Assembly (NCBI RefSeq): GCF_000379765.1
Contig: NZ_KB903453.1
Span: 1-64,000, forward strand
Source: Flexithrix dorotheae DSM 6795
GTDB taxonomy: Bacteria > Bacteroidota > Bacteroidia > Cytophagales > Flammeovirgaceae
DNA: 64,000 bases
Direction of reading: 5' to 3'
A model generated the notes under the pieces. That model saw nothing but the letters and a program-made list of their open reading frames with translations, was not told the origin of the DNA and ran no database searches. This document shows, piece by piece, positions 25,011 to 34,568 of this stretch (position 1 is the first letter of the stretch; every line of letters begins with the position of its first letter). Both the position numbers and the translations under genes were made by a program.

Positions 25011-27164
25011 ATGAATAATAATCTAATGAAACTATACAAACTTATCACTTTTTACCTACTGTTCATTTTGGGCAATCAAACTTTAATCATTGCTCAAACC
25101 CCTATTGACAGAAAAGCAGTAGTGAACCGCCATAATGTAAGCATTACAGAAGTGGATACTTTAAATGCTTTGAGCTTGGGGAACGGAAGTTTTGCCATGA
25201 CAATGGATGTTACAGGCTTGCAGACTTTCCCGCAACATTACCAAAAAGGAATGCCATTGGGAACACTTTCCGAATGGGGCTGGCACAGTTTCCCTACTGA
25301 TAAAACCTATAAAATTGAAGAAACCCTGGCCCCTCTATTTTCACATGGAAGAGAAGTGCCTTATGCGCGCCAATGGGATAAAGGCACTAGACAGTGGGAA
25401 GCAGCCAATTATATCCGCCAAAATCCACATCGTATTCATTTGGCTACGGTGGGATGGTATATTCAGAAAGAAGATGGCAGTATCATTACTGTGGATGATG
25501 TGAAACAAATCAATCAGAAACTGGATGTGTGGAAAGGAGAATTGAGCAGCCAGTTTGATGTGGAAGGCGAAACGGTTGAAGTGATTACTTTGGTGGGGCA
25601 AAATGCAGATGTATTGGGGGTAAAAGTAAAAAGTAATTTATTGAAAGAGGGAAGATTAGGTATTACCATCAACTATCCTTATCCAACAGATTCCTTTTTA
25701 GATGAAGCGGTGAACTTTGATGATGGAGAAGCCAAAAGATTAACACTTTCTTCAAAAGATAAGCAGACTTTAAGTATTGAAAGGCAACTAAATAACACAA
25801 AGTATTTTACCCATTTTGCTTCTTCACTGGATTTAAAAAATTCACAAGCTACACCCAAAGGCTTTATCATTCAGCCAATTGCAAATCAATATGAATGGGA
25901 GTTTACCACTGTATTGTCAGAAAAAGCGGAGCAGCATTTTAAAAGTGATTTCACACAGCTTCAAACAGAGACACACAAGGCTTACCAACAATTTTGGGAA
26001 AGCGGAGGAATGATAGATTTTGGAGAAACCAAAGATGAAAGAGCACATGAAATTGAGCGAAGAATGATTCTCTCTATGTACCTCACAAAAGTGAATTGTG
26101 GAGGTAATTCTTTTCCCCAGGAAACTGGATTAACCTGTAATTCCTGGTATGGCAAACCCCACATGGAAATGGCTTGGTGGCACGGAGTACACTTTGCCTT
26201 GTGGAACAGACCTGAAATACTGGAAAAACAAATGTCATGGTATTTTAGAAGCTGCGAAATAGCCAAAGAAATTGCACAGAGACAAGGGTTTAAAGGTGTT
26301 CGATGGCAAAAAATGACTGATAATGAAGGTGGGGAAACGGCTTCCTCTGTCGGGTCTTATTTGATATGGCAGCAACCCCATATTATCTATTTTTCCGAAT
26401 TAATTTATAATATCAAAAAGGATAAAAAAACATTAGAAAAATATGCCGATTTGATAGCTCAAACAGCCGAATTTATGGCGGATTTTGCCTATTTCGATCC
26501 GGCATTGAAACGCTATATTCTGGGGGTGGGTGTCATTCCGGCCCAGGAGCGATTTGATCCTAAAACTACCTTTAATCCCACTTACGAATTAGCTTATTGG
26601 CGATGGGGACTGGAAACTGCCCAAAAGTGGAGGGAAAGACAAGGTCTGAAAAGAAATACCAAATGGGATAAAGTTTTGGCAAATCTTTCCCCATTACCAC
26701 AAAAAGACAATTTGTATTTAGCTACAGAAAGTTCACCGGATTCTTATACCACCGAAAGGTATATGACTGACCATCCAAGTGTATTAGGCACTTTTGGCAT
26801 GTTACCGGCTACTGAAGGCTTTGATCAAAAGGTAATGGAAAATACCTTTAATAAAATATGGACTGACTGGCAATGGGAAGATACCTGGGGTTGGGATTTT
26901 CCTATGACCGCCATGACTGCTGCAAGATTGGGTAATCCAGAAAAGGCCGTAGATGCTTTACTCATGCCTATTACCACCAATATTTATTTGAAAAATGGGC
27001 ATAACTATCAAACAGATAGATTACGCTTGTATTTACCAGGCAATGGAGGCGTATTAATTGCATTAGCCATGATGGCAACAGGAACACAAGAAAATCCACA
27101 AGCCCATTTGGGTTTCCCTAAAGACTGGAAAGTAAAGGTGGAAAATATTAATTTGATGCCTTAA
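25011..27164 (+). CDS. secreted six-hairpin ((alpha/alpha)6) glycosidase-like protein
   Basis: This 717-residue protein has a signal peptide (about 5-29; an ATG at 25026 is an alternative start). The N-terminal beta-sandwich opens with the SLGNGSFAMTMDVTGLQTF motif, akin to the LGNG motif of GH65/GH95-like enzymes. The helical part (about 330-710) carries NSWYGKPHMEMAWWHGVHFALW, GVRWQKMTDNEGGE, IPAQERFDPKTTFNPTYELAY and WEDTWGWDFPMTAM. Acidic candidates for catalysis are the Glu in AQERFD and the Asp/Glu of TDNEGG, but I cannot assign them. It resembles the six-hairpin glycosidase superfamily without a confident GH family match. As the last gene of the PUL it may cleave a linkage the other enzymes do not. 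Confidence 0.7.
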   Translation: MNNNLMKLYKLITFYLLFILGNQTLIIAQTPIDRKAVVNRHNVSITEVDTLNALSLGNGSFAMTMDVTGLQTFPQHYQKGMPLGTLSEWGWHSFPTDKTYKIEETLAPLFSHGREVPYARQWDKGTRQWEAANYIRQNPHRIHLATVGWYIQKEDGSIITVDDVKQINQKLDVWKGELSSQFDVEGETVEVITLVGQNADVLGVKVKSNLLKEGRLGITINYPYPTDSFLDEAVNFDDGEAKRLTLSSKDKQTLSIERQLNNTKYFTHFASSLDLKNSQATPKGFIIQPIANQYEWEFTTVLSEKAEQHFKSDFTQLQTETHKAYQQFWESGGMIDFGETKDERAHEIERRMILSMYLTKVNCGGNSFPQETGLTCNSWYGKPHMEMAWWHGVHFALWNRPEILEKQMSWYFRSCEIAKEIAQRQGFKGVRWQKMTDNEGGETASSVGSYLIWQQPHIIYFSELIYNIKKDKKTLEKYADLIAQTAEFMADFAYFDPALKRYILGVGVIPAQERFDPKTTFNPTYELAYWRWGLETAQKWRERQGLKRNTKWDKVLANLSPLPQKDNLYLATESSPDSYTTERYMTDHPSVLGTFGMLPATEGFDQKVMENTFNKIWTDWQWEDTWGWDFPMTAMTAARLGNPEKAVDALLMPITTNIYLKNGHNYQTDRLRLYLPGNGGVLIALAMMATGTQENPQAHLGFPKDWKVKVENINLMP

Positions 27165-27678
27165 AAAAAAGGGTTATTTCTAACCGGAATGGGAAAATGA
27201 CACCTAATTTTTTATAATGACCTGTCTTAATGGTAAAAATAAAGGAATCAGCAAATTTGAAGAATACTTTAAGTTTGCTGACTACTTGAGGATAGAGGAA
27301 TGATTCAAAAAGCCTGTTAGTACTTTTAGCTTATTTTCAATTCTGTTATTCACCCACCTGTTTTTTTAATCACATCCCTGGACCAAAAGTTGATTTGAAC
27401 CTGTTTTCACTCAAATGAAATCTGAAGAATTGAAAATGTAATAAGAATAAAACATAAAAGCTACCCCTTTGAAATCCAGGAATTTATAAATCTATTCGGC
27501 AATGTTAAAAAATTGGTTTTCTGTCAGGAATTTTCTTAATTTTTCTAAATGATTTTACCCTTATTTTTTGCAAGGAAGTAAATAACTATAGGCAACTTTT
27601 TATCCGCCCAATTCAACAAGATTAAAAGTCAGCTTTTTTTAATGATTTAGCCTATTTTTTAACTTAAAACCCATAGAA
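27165..27678. other. 514-base gap with one strong hairpin, no gene
   Basis: No coding region is supported. TCAGCAAATTTGAAG (27248-27262) pairs with CTTTAAGTTTGCTGA (27267-27281), a 15-bp stem with two G-T pairs and a 4-base AATA loop. No T-run follows. It may mark the 3' end of the PUL transcript or a small RNA. A short GGTTA/TAACC dyad lies at 27172-27185. The rest is AT-rich and should hold the promoter of the next gene. Confidence 0.45.
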
Positions 27679-29778
27679 ATGCTCCCTTCAATTTGTACCC
27701 GAAATTCTTATCGAATACTGACCTTTCTGGTCGTATTTATTTTCTCTAATCTATTTATTATTTCATGTAAGGAAGAGGAAGGAGATGATCCGATTCCTGC
27801 CCCGGTAATCAATTCTATTGATCCCACTTCAGGCCCGGTAGGTATTGAAGTTACCATCAATGGTTCGAACTTTAGCGAAACGCCCTCAGAGAATATAGTG
27901 AGTTTTAATGATGAAAAAGCCACGGTAATCTCGGCTGCCGTTTCCAGATTAGTTGTGGAAGTACCAGCCTCAGCCTCCACGGGAAATGTTTCTGTAACCG
28001 TAAATGGGCAAAAAGCAAGTGGTCCTGTATTTACCGTAGAAGAAGAAACAGGAATCGAGTTTGATTGTACACAAAATGAAATTACCAGTTCCACTACCTG
28101 GGAGGATGTAGAAAGTGGGGATAAAGTTGATTATATAATAAAGTGTGCAATATCTGTAAAAAATAATGCTTTGCTAACCATAGAACCAGGTGTAATTATT
28201 CAGTTTGAGGGAGAGGAAAGTGGAATTTTTACCAGCGATGGGGGAGGATTAAAAGCCATAGGAACGGAGGACAATCCCATTAAATTTGTAGGGACAAGTG
28301 AAACAGCCGGAATTTGGAAAGGCGTTTACTTTGCTTCTACTAATCCGGAAAACCGGCTCGAATTTGTAGAAATTAAACATGCAGGACGGACTGCTTCATC
28401 ACAATCCGGGGTAAAAGGAGCTGTACAATTAAGCAGCAAAGCAAATTCCAAAGGGAGTATTGTAGATTGTACCATTGGGGATAATGATGGATATGGAATT
28501 TTTATTACAGAAAATAGTGATTTGGTTGATTTCGAAAATAATGTGATTCAGAACAATACACTTTCTCCTGTAGGGATCGATTTTAATCAGATTAGAAAAC
28601 TGGATGATGGAACGGACTATGTCAATGGGAATGGTCAGGCTTACATTGAGGTGTTTAATTCCATTCTTGAGGAAGATGCCACTGTTTTGGATGTTGGATT
28701 ACCCTACAGATTTACTGAAAACCAAAAATATTATATTGAAAAAGGATTGGTAATTGAACCTGGTGTTACATTTGAATTTGCTTCAGGGGCCGGACTTAGG
28801 TTAGGGGAAAATGCGGTAGATTGTTCTTTATCCACAGGGACCATTAATGCCACTGGCACAGTAGATAAACCAATTATTTTTAAAGGATTTTCGGATGGGA
28901 AAGGAAGTTGGCTGGGCATTGGCATTAATTCCTCAAGTCCTGAAAACAAATTGATTTATTGTGAAATAAGTGGTGGGGGTGCAGCTAAAATTTTTAATGC
29001 AAGTAAACTGAATGCCAATATTACTTTACAATGCGAAAGTAAAGTGAAAATTCAAAACACCACTATTTCCCAAAGCGGAGGATATGGAATTTATATGTTG
29101 GATGAAGATGCGGTGTTAGATGAATTTCAGAATAATACTTTAAAAGATAATGAAGAGGCTCCTGTTTATATTCATTTCAATCAATCGGATCAACTGGATG
29201 AAACTTCCAGCTATGCAGAGGAAAACGGAAAGGCCTTTATTGAAGTAGAAGGAGAAGATTTAATTGATAATGACCTGAGTATTTCCGCACTGGATGTACC
29301 CTATAGAATTAATGTAAGTAACAGTGGAAGAGAGGTTTATGTAGAAAAAGCCATTACCATTGAGGCTGGAACCATTCTTGAATTTGAAACCGGGGCAGGG
29401 ATTGTGTTAGGTAGTCCGGGTGTTGATTGTATCCCGACTACGGGTTCTATAAAGGCAATTGGAACTGCGGAAAATCCAATCATTTTCAGAGGAGCAAATG
29501 AAGGAGTAGGAACCTGGTTAGGGTTAGGATTCAATTCCAGTACCAGTTTAAATGAACTTATGCATTGTCAGATTTCAGGAGGAGGTTCCAAACAAATGTA
29601 TAATGCAGGAGGCCGGGGGAATTTGGTGATTCATTGTAAGGGAAACCTTAAAATTACCAATTCTACTATTAAAGATAGCGGTGGTTGGGGTGTTGACTTT
29701 GTGCAGGGTGGAAATTCCCTATCAGAGTCAGATAATACATTCGAGAATAATTCCTCTGGTGACATTGCCACACAATAA
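27679..29778 (+). CDS. IPT/TIG plus right-handed beta-helix surface lipoprotein
   Basis: This 699-residue protein has a lipoprotein signal (Cys30 in FIISCKEEEG). An IPT/TIG immunoglobulin-like domain follows (about 40-125; INSIDPTSGPVGIEVTINGSNF). The rest is parallel beta-helix arranged as three related modules (about 130-325, 330-510 and 515-699). Each module has a segment like LTIEPGVIIQFE, a segment like IKAIGTAENPIIFRG, then a GxWLGxGxNS segment and an NTxxxNEEAPVYIHFNQ-like junction. Such proteins bind or cleave surface polysaccharides or act as adhesins; no lyase catalytic triad is evident. It is flanked by non-coding DNA and followed by a strong terminator, so it is probably a single-gene unit. 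Confidence 0.75.
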   Translation: MLPSICTRNSYRILTFLVVFIFSNLFIISCKEEEGDDPIPAPVINSIDPTSGPVGIEVTINGSNFSETPSENIVSFNDEKATVISAAVSRLVVEVPASASTGNVSVTVNGQKASGPVFTVEEETGIEFDCTQNEITSSTTWEDVESGDKVDYIIKCAISVKNNALLTIEPGVIIQFEGEESGIFTSDGGGLKAIGTEDNPIKFVGTSETAGIWKGVYFASTNPENRLEFVEIKHAGRTASSQSGVKGAVQLSSKANSKGSIVDCTIGDNDGYGIFITENSDLVDFENNVIQNNTLSPVGIDFNQIRKLDDGTDYVNGNGQAYIEVFNSILEEDATVLDVGLPYRFTENQKYYIEKGLVIEPGVTFEFASGAGLRLGENAVDCSLSTGTINATGTVDKPIIFKGFSDGKGSWLGIGINSSSPENKLIYCEISGGGAAKIFNASKLNANITLQCESKVKIQNTTISQSGGYGIYMLDEDAVLDEFQNNTLKDNEEAPVYIHFNQSDQLDETSSYAEENGKAFIEVEGEDLIDNDLSISALDVPYRINVSNSGREVYVEKAITIEAGTILEFETGAGIVLGSPGVDCIPTTGSIKAIGTAENPIIFRGANEGVGTWLGLGFNSSTSLNELMHCQISGGGSKQMYNAGGRGNLVIHCKGNLKITNSTIKDSGGWGVDFVQGGNSLSESDNTFENNSSGDIATQ

Positions 29779-29883
29779 TTAGTGATAAATAAGGAATGAT
29801 AAATTTATTGATCAATCAGTAATTTGGGAAAATCAGATTAAATAAAAAATTTTCCGAAAAAATGTATTGAAATATTAATTAGG

Positions 29884-29921
29884 AAAGGGATTGAATAAAC
29901 TTACGTTCAATCCCTTTTTTT
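29884..29921 (+). terminator. intrinsic terminator after the beta-helix gene
   Basis: AAAGGGATTGAA (29884-29895) pairs perfectly with TTCAATCCCTTT (29906-29917); the T-run continues to 29921. A textbook rho-independent terminator for the upstream gene. Repeat copy A begins 14 bases further on. Confidence 0.9.
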
Positions 29922-29934
29922 CTTAAGCGCCCGA

Positions 29935-30075
29935 GCTCCACACCGGGTGCTCCACACCGGGAACTCCATACCGGGAACTCCATACCGGGAACTATTATTT
30001 CCGAGAAATAGTAATCTCTCTATCAGTCTTTTATGGCAAAATACTACACGATTAATTTTGAATTACTACTTAAAA
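29935..30075 (+). repeat. dispersed intergenic repeat, copy A (four 14-bp units plus core)
   Basis: Four tandem 14-bp units run from 29935 to 29990: GCTCCACACCGGGT, GCTCCACACCGGGA, then ACTCCATACCGGGA twice. A hairpin core follows at about 29991-30013, with arms around ATTTC-CGA-GAAAT. A conserved tail begins TCTCTATCAGTCTTTTA and ends near AATTACTACTTAAAA. The core and tail are almost identical to copy B at 35889-36015. It lies between two converging transcription units. Confidence 0.85.
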
Positions 30076-30177
30076 GTTGAAAAATACAATTAGGTCGCCA
30101 TCAATGAACAAAAATTTCTGCCAGGCAAACGTGTAGCATCATCTTTAAAATGCGCTGGAGTAGGGGGGAAGAACATC

Positions 30178-30218
30178 AAAAAACACACATGGAGTTAATT
30201 TTTTTTATCCATGTGTGT
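30178..30218 (-). terminator. intrinsic terminator of the TonB/PepSY operon
   Basis: ACACACATGGA (30183-30193) and TCCATGTGTGT (30208-30218) form a perfect 11-bp stem. Read on the minus strand it is followed by a run of six T (30178-30183). It lies 11 bases past the PepSY gene stop. Confidence 0.85.
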
Positions 30219-30228
30219 CAAGAAAAGT

Positions 30229-31683
30229 CTACTTGCTGATTCGCCAACCCAGGAAAGCTGTAACCAATAGAGAGCAAGCCGCTAACATGGTCAATATATC
30301 TCTGAAGTTTTTTCCAAATCCGTCCAGGAAATGGAACTTATGTAAAAAGGCAAAACTGTATCCCTCCATTCGGTCGGAATCTGTAACTATGGCTCCTAAT
30401 TTACCAGTACTTGTTTCTACATAAACCGCAGGATTACCCACTGATTTGAAAAGCACTTTTTGTACTGGCAATCTTTTGTTCACAAATCCATATTCTCCTT
30501 TAAATTGAGTAATTGATGCGATTTCACTGATTTCTATTTCAGGAAAATTAGCAAAATCTTTAGCCAGGTGTTTGGCATATTGTGCTTCGCCATCTGATAA
30601 AAGATTACCTGTTTTGGTGGAAAAATAAAGTGGTTTGGCAAATTTTCCTTCCTTCACCATTATCCTGAAATAACTCTCTCCGCCAAAATTTGCCAGACTG
30701 AAGTTAATGACGGGCTGACCAAGTTCCTGAATCAATTGATTGAAATCTTTATCCAGACTGGCTGTTAAAATGGTACTTTTATCAAAAATTTCATGACGGT
30801 TGTCCCCCTTAAATTTCTGAATAGCATGGAACCAGCCGCTAAAAGCAAACATGAACATAAAAAGGGAAAATACCAGGCCAATTTTCCGATGTAATTTTCT
30901 TTTTCGAGTACTATTGTTCTCGTGTTTTATATTTTTAAACCGCTTCCAGGCAAAGCCATAAATGATCAGGCCAGCCAGGGCTGTAATAAAAACAAATGCA
31001 CTAAAAAAACATATTGCAGTTAGCCTGAGCCAGGCTGGTCCGGGGATAAAACCCCAGTTGTGGAAAAGCTGGAATATTCTGCCATGAATTTTTTTAATGG
31101 TAGAATTAAAGGCTCCTAGCCTGGATGAGCTGGTTTCTATATAAATTTCCATTCCGTCAGGTCGGTCGAAAGTTAGTTTCCAGGCGGGTAGTAATCGATT
31201 GATTTCCCGGTAATCCGTATCAAACTCGGTAATTAGTTCACTGGATAACAAAGCAGATGTTTGATCATCCAGGAAAATTCTGGCCAGTTGTTCTGCATAT
31301 TTCAGGTCTGCATTTTCCGTAATTGTTCCATGGGTAGCATTCAGATAAAGTAATTCATTTTCAGTTAGTGCCACCTGATAATAATATGCTCCTTCCAGCT
31401 CAATTAGTCGGGCATTATTGAAGGCTGAAATGTTATTTTTCACTAAAACTTCTTTTAATCCCAGTGTTAATTCTGAATCGGATACGGGTTGGGGAATTAT
31501 AAATCTTTGGGCAATTTCTGGCCTAAACCAGTTGGCCATAAAAGGATGCATTAACCCGCTAACTACCCATAATAACACCGGAATCATGATGGCAAGACCC
31601 AGTCTTTTATGAACTTTATAGGTGATCCCTTTCCAGGATTGATTTTTTCTTTGGGAGGGAATTTTATTTTTTAAGGTATTCAT
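30229..31683 (-). CDS. PepSY-associated transmembrane protein (putative metal reductase)
   Basis: The frame is open from a TTG at 31731, but the ATG at 31683 is the more likely start, giving about 484 residues. In the longer numbering it has membrane helices near 44-62, 230-255, 285-305 and 478-498. Two periplasmic PepSY-type regions lie between them (DDQTSALLSSELITEFDTDYREINRLLPAWKL and the FPEIEISEIASITQFKGEYGF region). The motif KVHKRLGLAIMIPVLLWVVSGLMHP is typical of the PiuB-like family, which accompanies TonB siderophore or metal receptors. It is thought to reduce or release metal in the periplasm. It is encoded just after the TonB receptor gene and is the last gene before the terminator. 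Confidence 0.85.
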   Translation of the reverse strand: MNTLKNKIPSQRKNQSWKGITYKVHKRLGLAIMIPVLLWVVSGLMHPFMANWFRPEIAQRFIIPQPVSDSELTLGLKEVLVKNNISAFNNARLIELEGAYYYQVALTENELLYLNATHGTITENADLKYAEQLARIFLDDQTSALLSSELITEFDTDYREINRLLPAWKLTFDRPDGMEIYIETSSSRLGAFNSTIKKIHGRIFQLFHNWGFIPGPAWLRLTAICFFSAFVFITALAGLIIYGFAWKRFKNIKHENNSTRKRKLHRKIGLVFSLFMFMFAFSGWFHAIQKFKGDNRHEIFDKSTILTASLDKDFNQLIQELGQPVINFSLANFGGESYFRIMVKEGKFAKPLYFSTKTGNLLSDGEAQYAKHLAKDFANFPEIEISEIASITQFKGEYGFVNKRLPVQKVLFKSVGNPAVYVETSTGKLGAIVTDSDRMEGYSFAFLHKFHFLDGFGKNFRDILTMLAACSLLVTAFLGWRISK

Positions 31684-31748
31684 GTTCACTGTTTTTGAAA
31701 ATACTTTTCCCAGCCATGGTTTAACAGCCAATGGCCGGGAATAAGAAT

Positions 31749-34052
31749 TTATTTTTTAGAAAACTTATAGGCAATTCCAAGATTGAAATTTCGGGGATTG
31801 CCGGGAGTATAACTTTCTCCCCATTGTGAGGCACTGGCCACTGTAGCATACAATTCATCTGTCAGGTTGATGATGTTGGACCAGATTTCAAATGCCTTCC
31901 ACTCATAGCCCAGTCGTAGGTTAAAAATGTCATACCCGGGATAGGTTTTGGTATTTGCAGCATCCATGTAATATTCATCAATATGCTGCCATTCCACACT
32001 TGTTCTGAAACCCTTGAGCCAGGAAGGTCTGTAAGTAATCTGGGCATTGGCAATCCAACCCGGGGAAAGGGCCATTTCATTTCCGGAGAAATCCGTTCCT
32101 GATTCCACATAATCTGTGAAATTATGGGAAGCATTAGTACCGCTAATTCGAAGACTAATGCTTTTTACCGGCTGATAAAGTAGTGCATATTCTATTCCTT
32201 TATGTCTGGTTTCTCCGGCATTTTTCCTCCCGTAAGTACCATCATCATACCGTACCGAAATGATTTCATCCTTACCATCCATGATGTAATAAGACACTTC
32301 CAGCTTAGCTTTTTTATTGGCGAAGGCTACCCAACCGCCTACTTCATAGCTATTATAATACACGGGTTTTAGGGCAGGGATTTTTTGTCCTCTATACAGT
32401 TCTGAGACTTGCGGAGGAACAAATCCCTGGCTAAAGTTGGCATAAAACCCGGAATTATTCATAAGGTCGTAAGTTAAACCAACTTTTGGGGTAAACTGAT
32501 TGAATACATTTTCTCCATCCTGAACGGCTGTAAATGAATTGGGACCGAGGTTATTGTCAAATTTATAAGTAAAATTATCATACCTCAAAGCTCCAATTAG
32601 CCTCAGGTTTTTCACAGGTTCAATTTTCAATTGAGCATAAGCCGAAGTATTGACCAGATCAGTTTTGAAATCCGCTAATGCACTATCGGTGGCAGTAAAG
32701 GATTCGTAATAACCTGCGTCACTTTTATAAATGGTAGTGTAAATTTCTTCGAAAGCACTTGGGGTCATTTCCATACTTACACCGCCTACCAGCGAGGCAT
32801 TTAGCCAGGTAAAATCCTGCTTGTGTTGGGCGATCATTCCCACACTTTCAAAACCATAGTCATTGACTACACCATGGGCTTTATTTGGATTTCCGGAAGG
32901 AATCCAGGGTTTAAAATCATCTGCTACCCGATAAGATGGATTTTGTTTGATAGTATTGTTCCGGTAATAAGCCGTTACACTGGATTTTGATCGATCGTTC
33001 CAATAATGATTTAAAGCTAATTTCGACCTGAATGCATCTACCTGACGGTTGGTAAATGTTTGAACCGACTGATAATTTTTGCTGAAAAACCTGGCACTAT
33101 CCAATGATCCACTCATATCAGAAAAATAATCTATATAAGAGCTGCTCCAGACTAATTCTGTATTTTGACTAAAACTGTAATTAAGTGCAAGACTCAATGC
33201 CAGCTTATCCATATCGCTATGTTCCCGGTATCCATCACGTGTTTGGGCATAATATCCAGCCATTCTTACCCCCAGTTTTTGGAAAGAATTAGAAGCATGA
33301 AAATCGGTTCTTTTATAGCCAATATTATTGCCTTGTAAGCTAATACCAGCAGAAGGGTTCACGGAAGGTTTGGGAGAAATAAAATTGATAGCTCCACCAA
33401 TGGCCTCACTACCGTACATGCTGGAGGCAGGGCCCCGAATGATTTCAATTCGGCTGGTATTGGCCATGTTCATTTCCAAAAGGGCATTGTGATTGAATAT
33501 CCCGGAAGTTCTGATAGGCACCCCATCTTCTAAATACAGATAAGATGCACCATAATCTATGGGTCTTCTTATACTCATGGTATGTTGTTCATTGCCCAAA
33601 TCAACCATGTAAACACCAGCTGATTGGTTTACAATCTGATCGATGGTAGTGGGATTGTTTTCTGCAATGGTTTTCGGACCGATTGAGGTGATGGCAATAG
33701 GTGCCTCTGTACGCTTTTCCTGCTCCCTGTTGGCAGAAACCACTACAGATTCCAGCGTAATTGACTTTTGTGACATTTGCACAACATGGCTATTTTGGGC
33801 TAAAACTACCTGGGTTTGATATCCCGCCATTTGAATTTTGATAGAGTCCTGCTCATTTGTATTGTCCAGGTGAAATTTACCCTGGAAATCCGAGGTAGTT
33901 CCGTTTTGTGTGCGCAAATTGAGAATTGAGGCAAACGGGACTGGTTCCTGAGTTTGTTCATCGCTTATTATGCCAGAAATTGAATTTTGTCCACATGCTA
34001 AAAAGCTTAGGAAAAGTGATAAAATGGTAAGGGTAATATTTTTGGAGTCCAT
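31749..34052 (-). CDS. TonB-dependent outer-membrane receptor (metal/siderophore type)
   Basis: This 767-residue protein has a signal peptide (about 1-21) and a CarboxypepD_reg domain (about 23-100, ISGIISDEQTQEPVPFASIL). The plug domain (about 115-230) has VYMVDLGNEQHTMSIRR and RIEIIRGPASSMYGSEAIGGAINF. The barrel ends YTPGNPRNFNLGIAYKFSKK, a form common to siderophore, heme and copper receptors. Unlike the two SusC proteins it lacks an STN domain and a SusD partner. With the PiuB-like PepSY gene downstream it most likely imports a chelated metal ion. The ligand cannot be read from sequence. It is the fourth of five same-strand genes. Confidence 0.9.
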   Translation of the reverse strand: MDSKNITLTILSLFLSFLACGQNSISGIISDEQTQEPVPFASILNLRTQNGTTSDFQGKFHLDNTNEQDSIKIQMAGYQTQVVLAQNSHVVQMSQKSITLESVVVSANREQEKRTEAPIAITSIGPKTIAENNPTTIDQIVNQSAGVYMVDLGNEQHTMSIRRPIDYGASYLYLEDGVPIRTSGIFNHNALLEMNMANTSRIEIIRGPASSMYGSEAIGGAINFISPKPSVNPSAGISLQGNNIGYKRTDFHASNSFQKLGVRMAGYYAQTRDGYREHSDMDKLALSLALNYSFSQNTELVWSSSYIDYFSDMSGSLDSARFFSKNYQSVQTFTNRQVDAFRSKLALNHYWNDRSKSSVTAYYRNNTIKQNPSYRVADDFKPWIPSGNPNKAHGVVNDYGFESVGMIAQHKQDFTWLNASLVGGVSMEMTPSAFEEIYTTIYKSDAGYYESFTATDSALADFKTDLVNTSAYAQLKIEPVKNLRLIGALRYDNFTYKFDNNLGPNSFTAVQDGENVFNQFTPKVGLTYDLMNNSGFYANFSQGFVPPQVSELYRGQKIPALKPVYYNSYEVGGWVAFANKKAKLEVSYYIMDGKDEIISVRYDDGTYGRKNAGETRHKGIEYALLYQPVKSISLRISGTNASHNFTDYVESGTDFSGNEMALSPGWIANAQITYRPSWLKGFRTSVEWQHIDEYYMDAANTKTYPGYDIFNLRLGYEWKAFEIWSNIINLTDELYATVASASQWGESYTPGNPRNFNLGIAYKFSKK

Positions 34053-34177
34053 GTTTATAATTTTGAAATGTGAAATATGCAGACACAGCTTTCCCAGGGT
34101 AATCAGGAGATATGTCCTGTACCTTGTTATGTTATGCCTTATCTGTCTTTAGGTTGTTGAATTTTTCAAACAAAGAC

Positions 34178-34546
34178 TCAGGGAGGAGGACTGTCCACTG
34201 GTTGGATAAAGCTTTTGAAGAGAAAGAGATAATCACCTGAAAAAGTTAATTCTAGCTGATTGGTTATTTTTTTGAGGATATTAATTTGATCATAAAGAAT
34301 ACTGATTGATTCATTATGATTAAATCGTTTTTTGTCATTTGTTGAATTTTTAGGGGCTTCATTACTTTGCTTAAGTTTTTTGGTTAGATAGCATTTTCCG
34401 CCACATACCTGAACAGGAGCAGTTTTATTCTCGCATAGATTTTTGGCAATATATGTTCGGTTCAGTTGAAACTCTACCCAGATATAGCCTGAGCGGAATA
34501 TCACAAACTGATAAAAAAACAGCAATATGATGGCGTAGCATTTCAT
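34178..34546 (-). CDS. small Cys-rich envelope protein with CGGKCYL motif and PPP tail
   Basis: This 122-residue protein has an N-terminal hydrophobic signal or anchor helix (about 1-20). A block EFQLNRTYIAKNLCEN is followed by VCGGKCYLTKKLKQ, a hydrophilic linker and a C-terminus ending PVDSPPP. It is clearly related to the 127-residue protein at 35318-35701: both share NR-YIA-NLCEN, CGGKCYL and a proline-rich end. I do not recognise an experimentally characterised family. Three cysteines in LCEN and CGGKC could bind metal. Both copies lie upstream of the TonB receptor gene in the same orientation, which suggests a role in uptake or trafficking of the same ligand (inference). Confidence 0.65.
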   Translation of the reverse strand: MKCYAIILLFFYQFVIFRSGYIWVEFQLNRTYIAKNLCENKTAPVQVCGGKCYLTKKLKQSNEAPKNSTNDKKRFNHNESISILYDQINILKKITNQLELTFSGDYLFLFKSFIQPVDSPPP

Positions 34547-34568
34547 TTAGAGGTATCTAAACAATAAG

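Noticed and set aside
14959-27164. Ulvan as the first PUL's target
   Set aside because: GH105 and GH106 would be compatible, but no ulvan lyase or sulfatase is in this cluster and CE12 acetylesterase points to acetylated rhamnogalacturonan. Not excluded, only less likely.
29935-29990. CRISPR array from the 14-bp CTCCAYACCGGG units
   Set aside because: Units are directly adjacent without spacers, are far shorter than CRISPR repeats, and no cas genes are nearby. The dispersed-repeat reading fits better.
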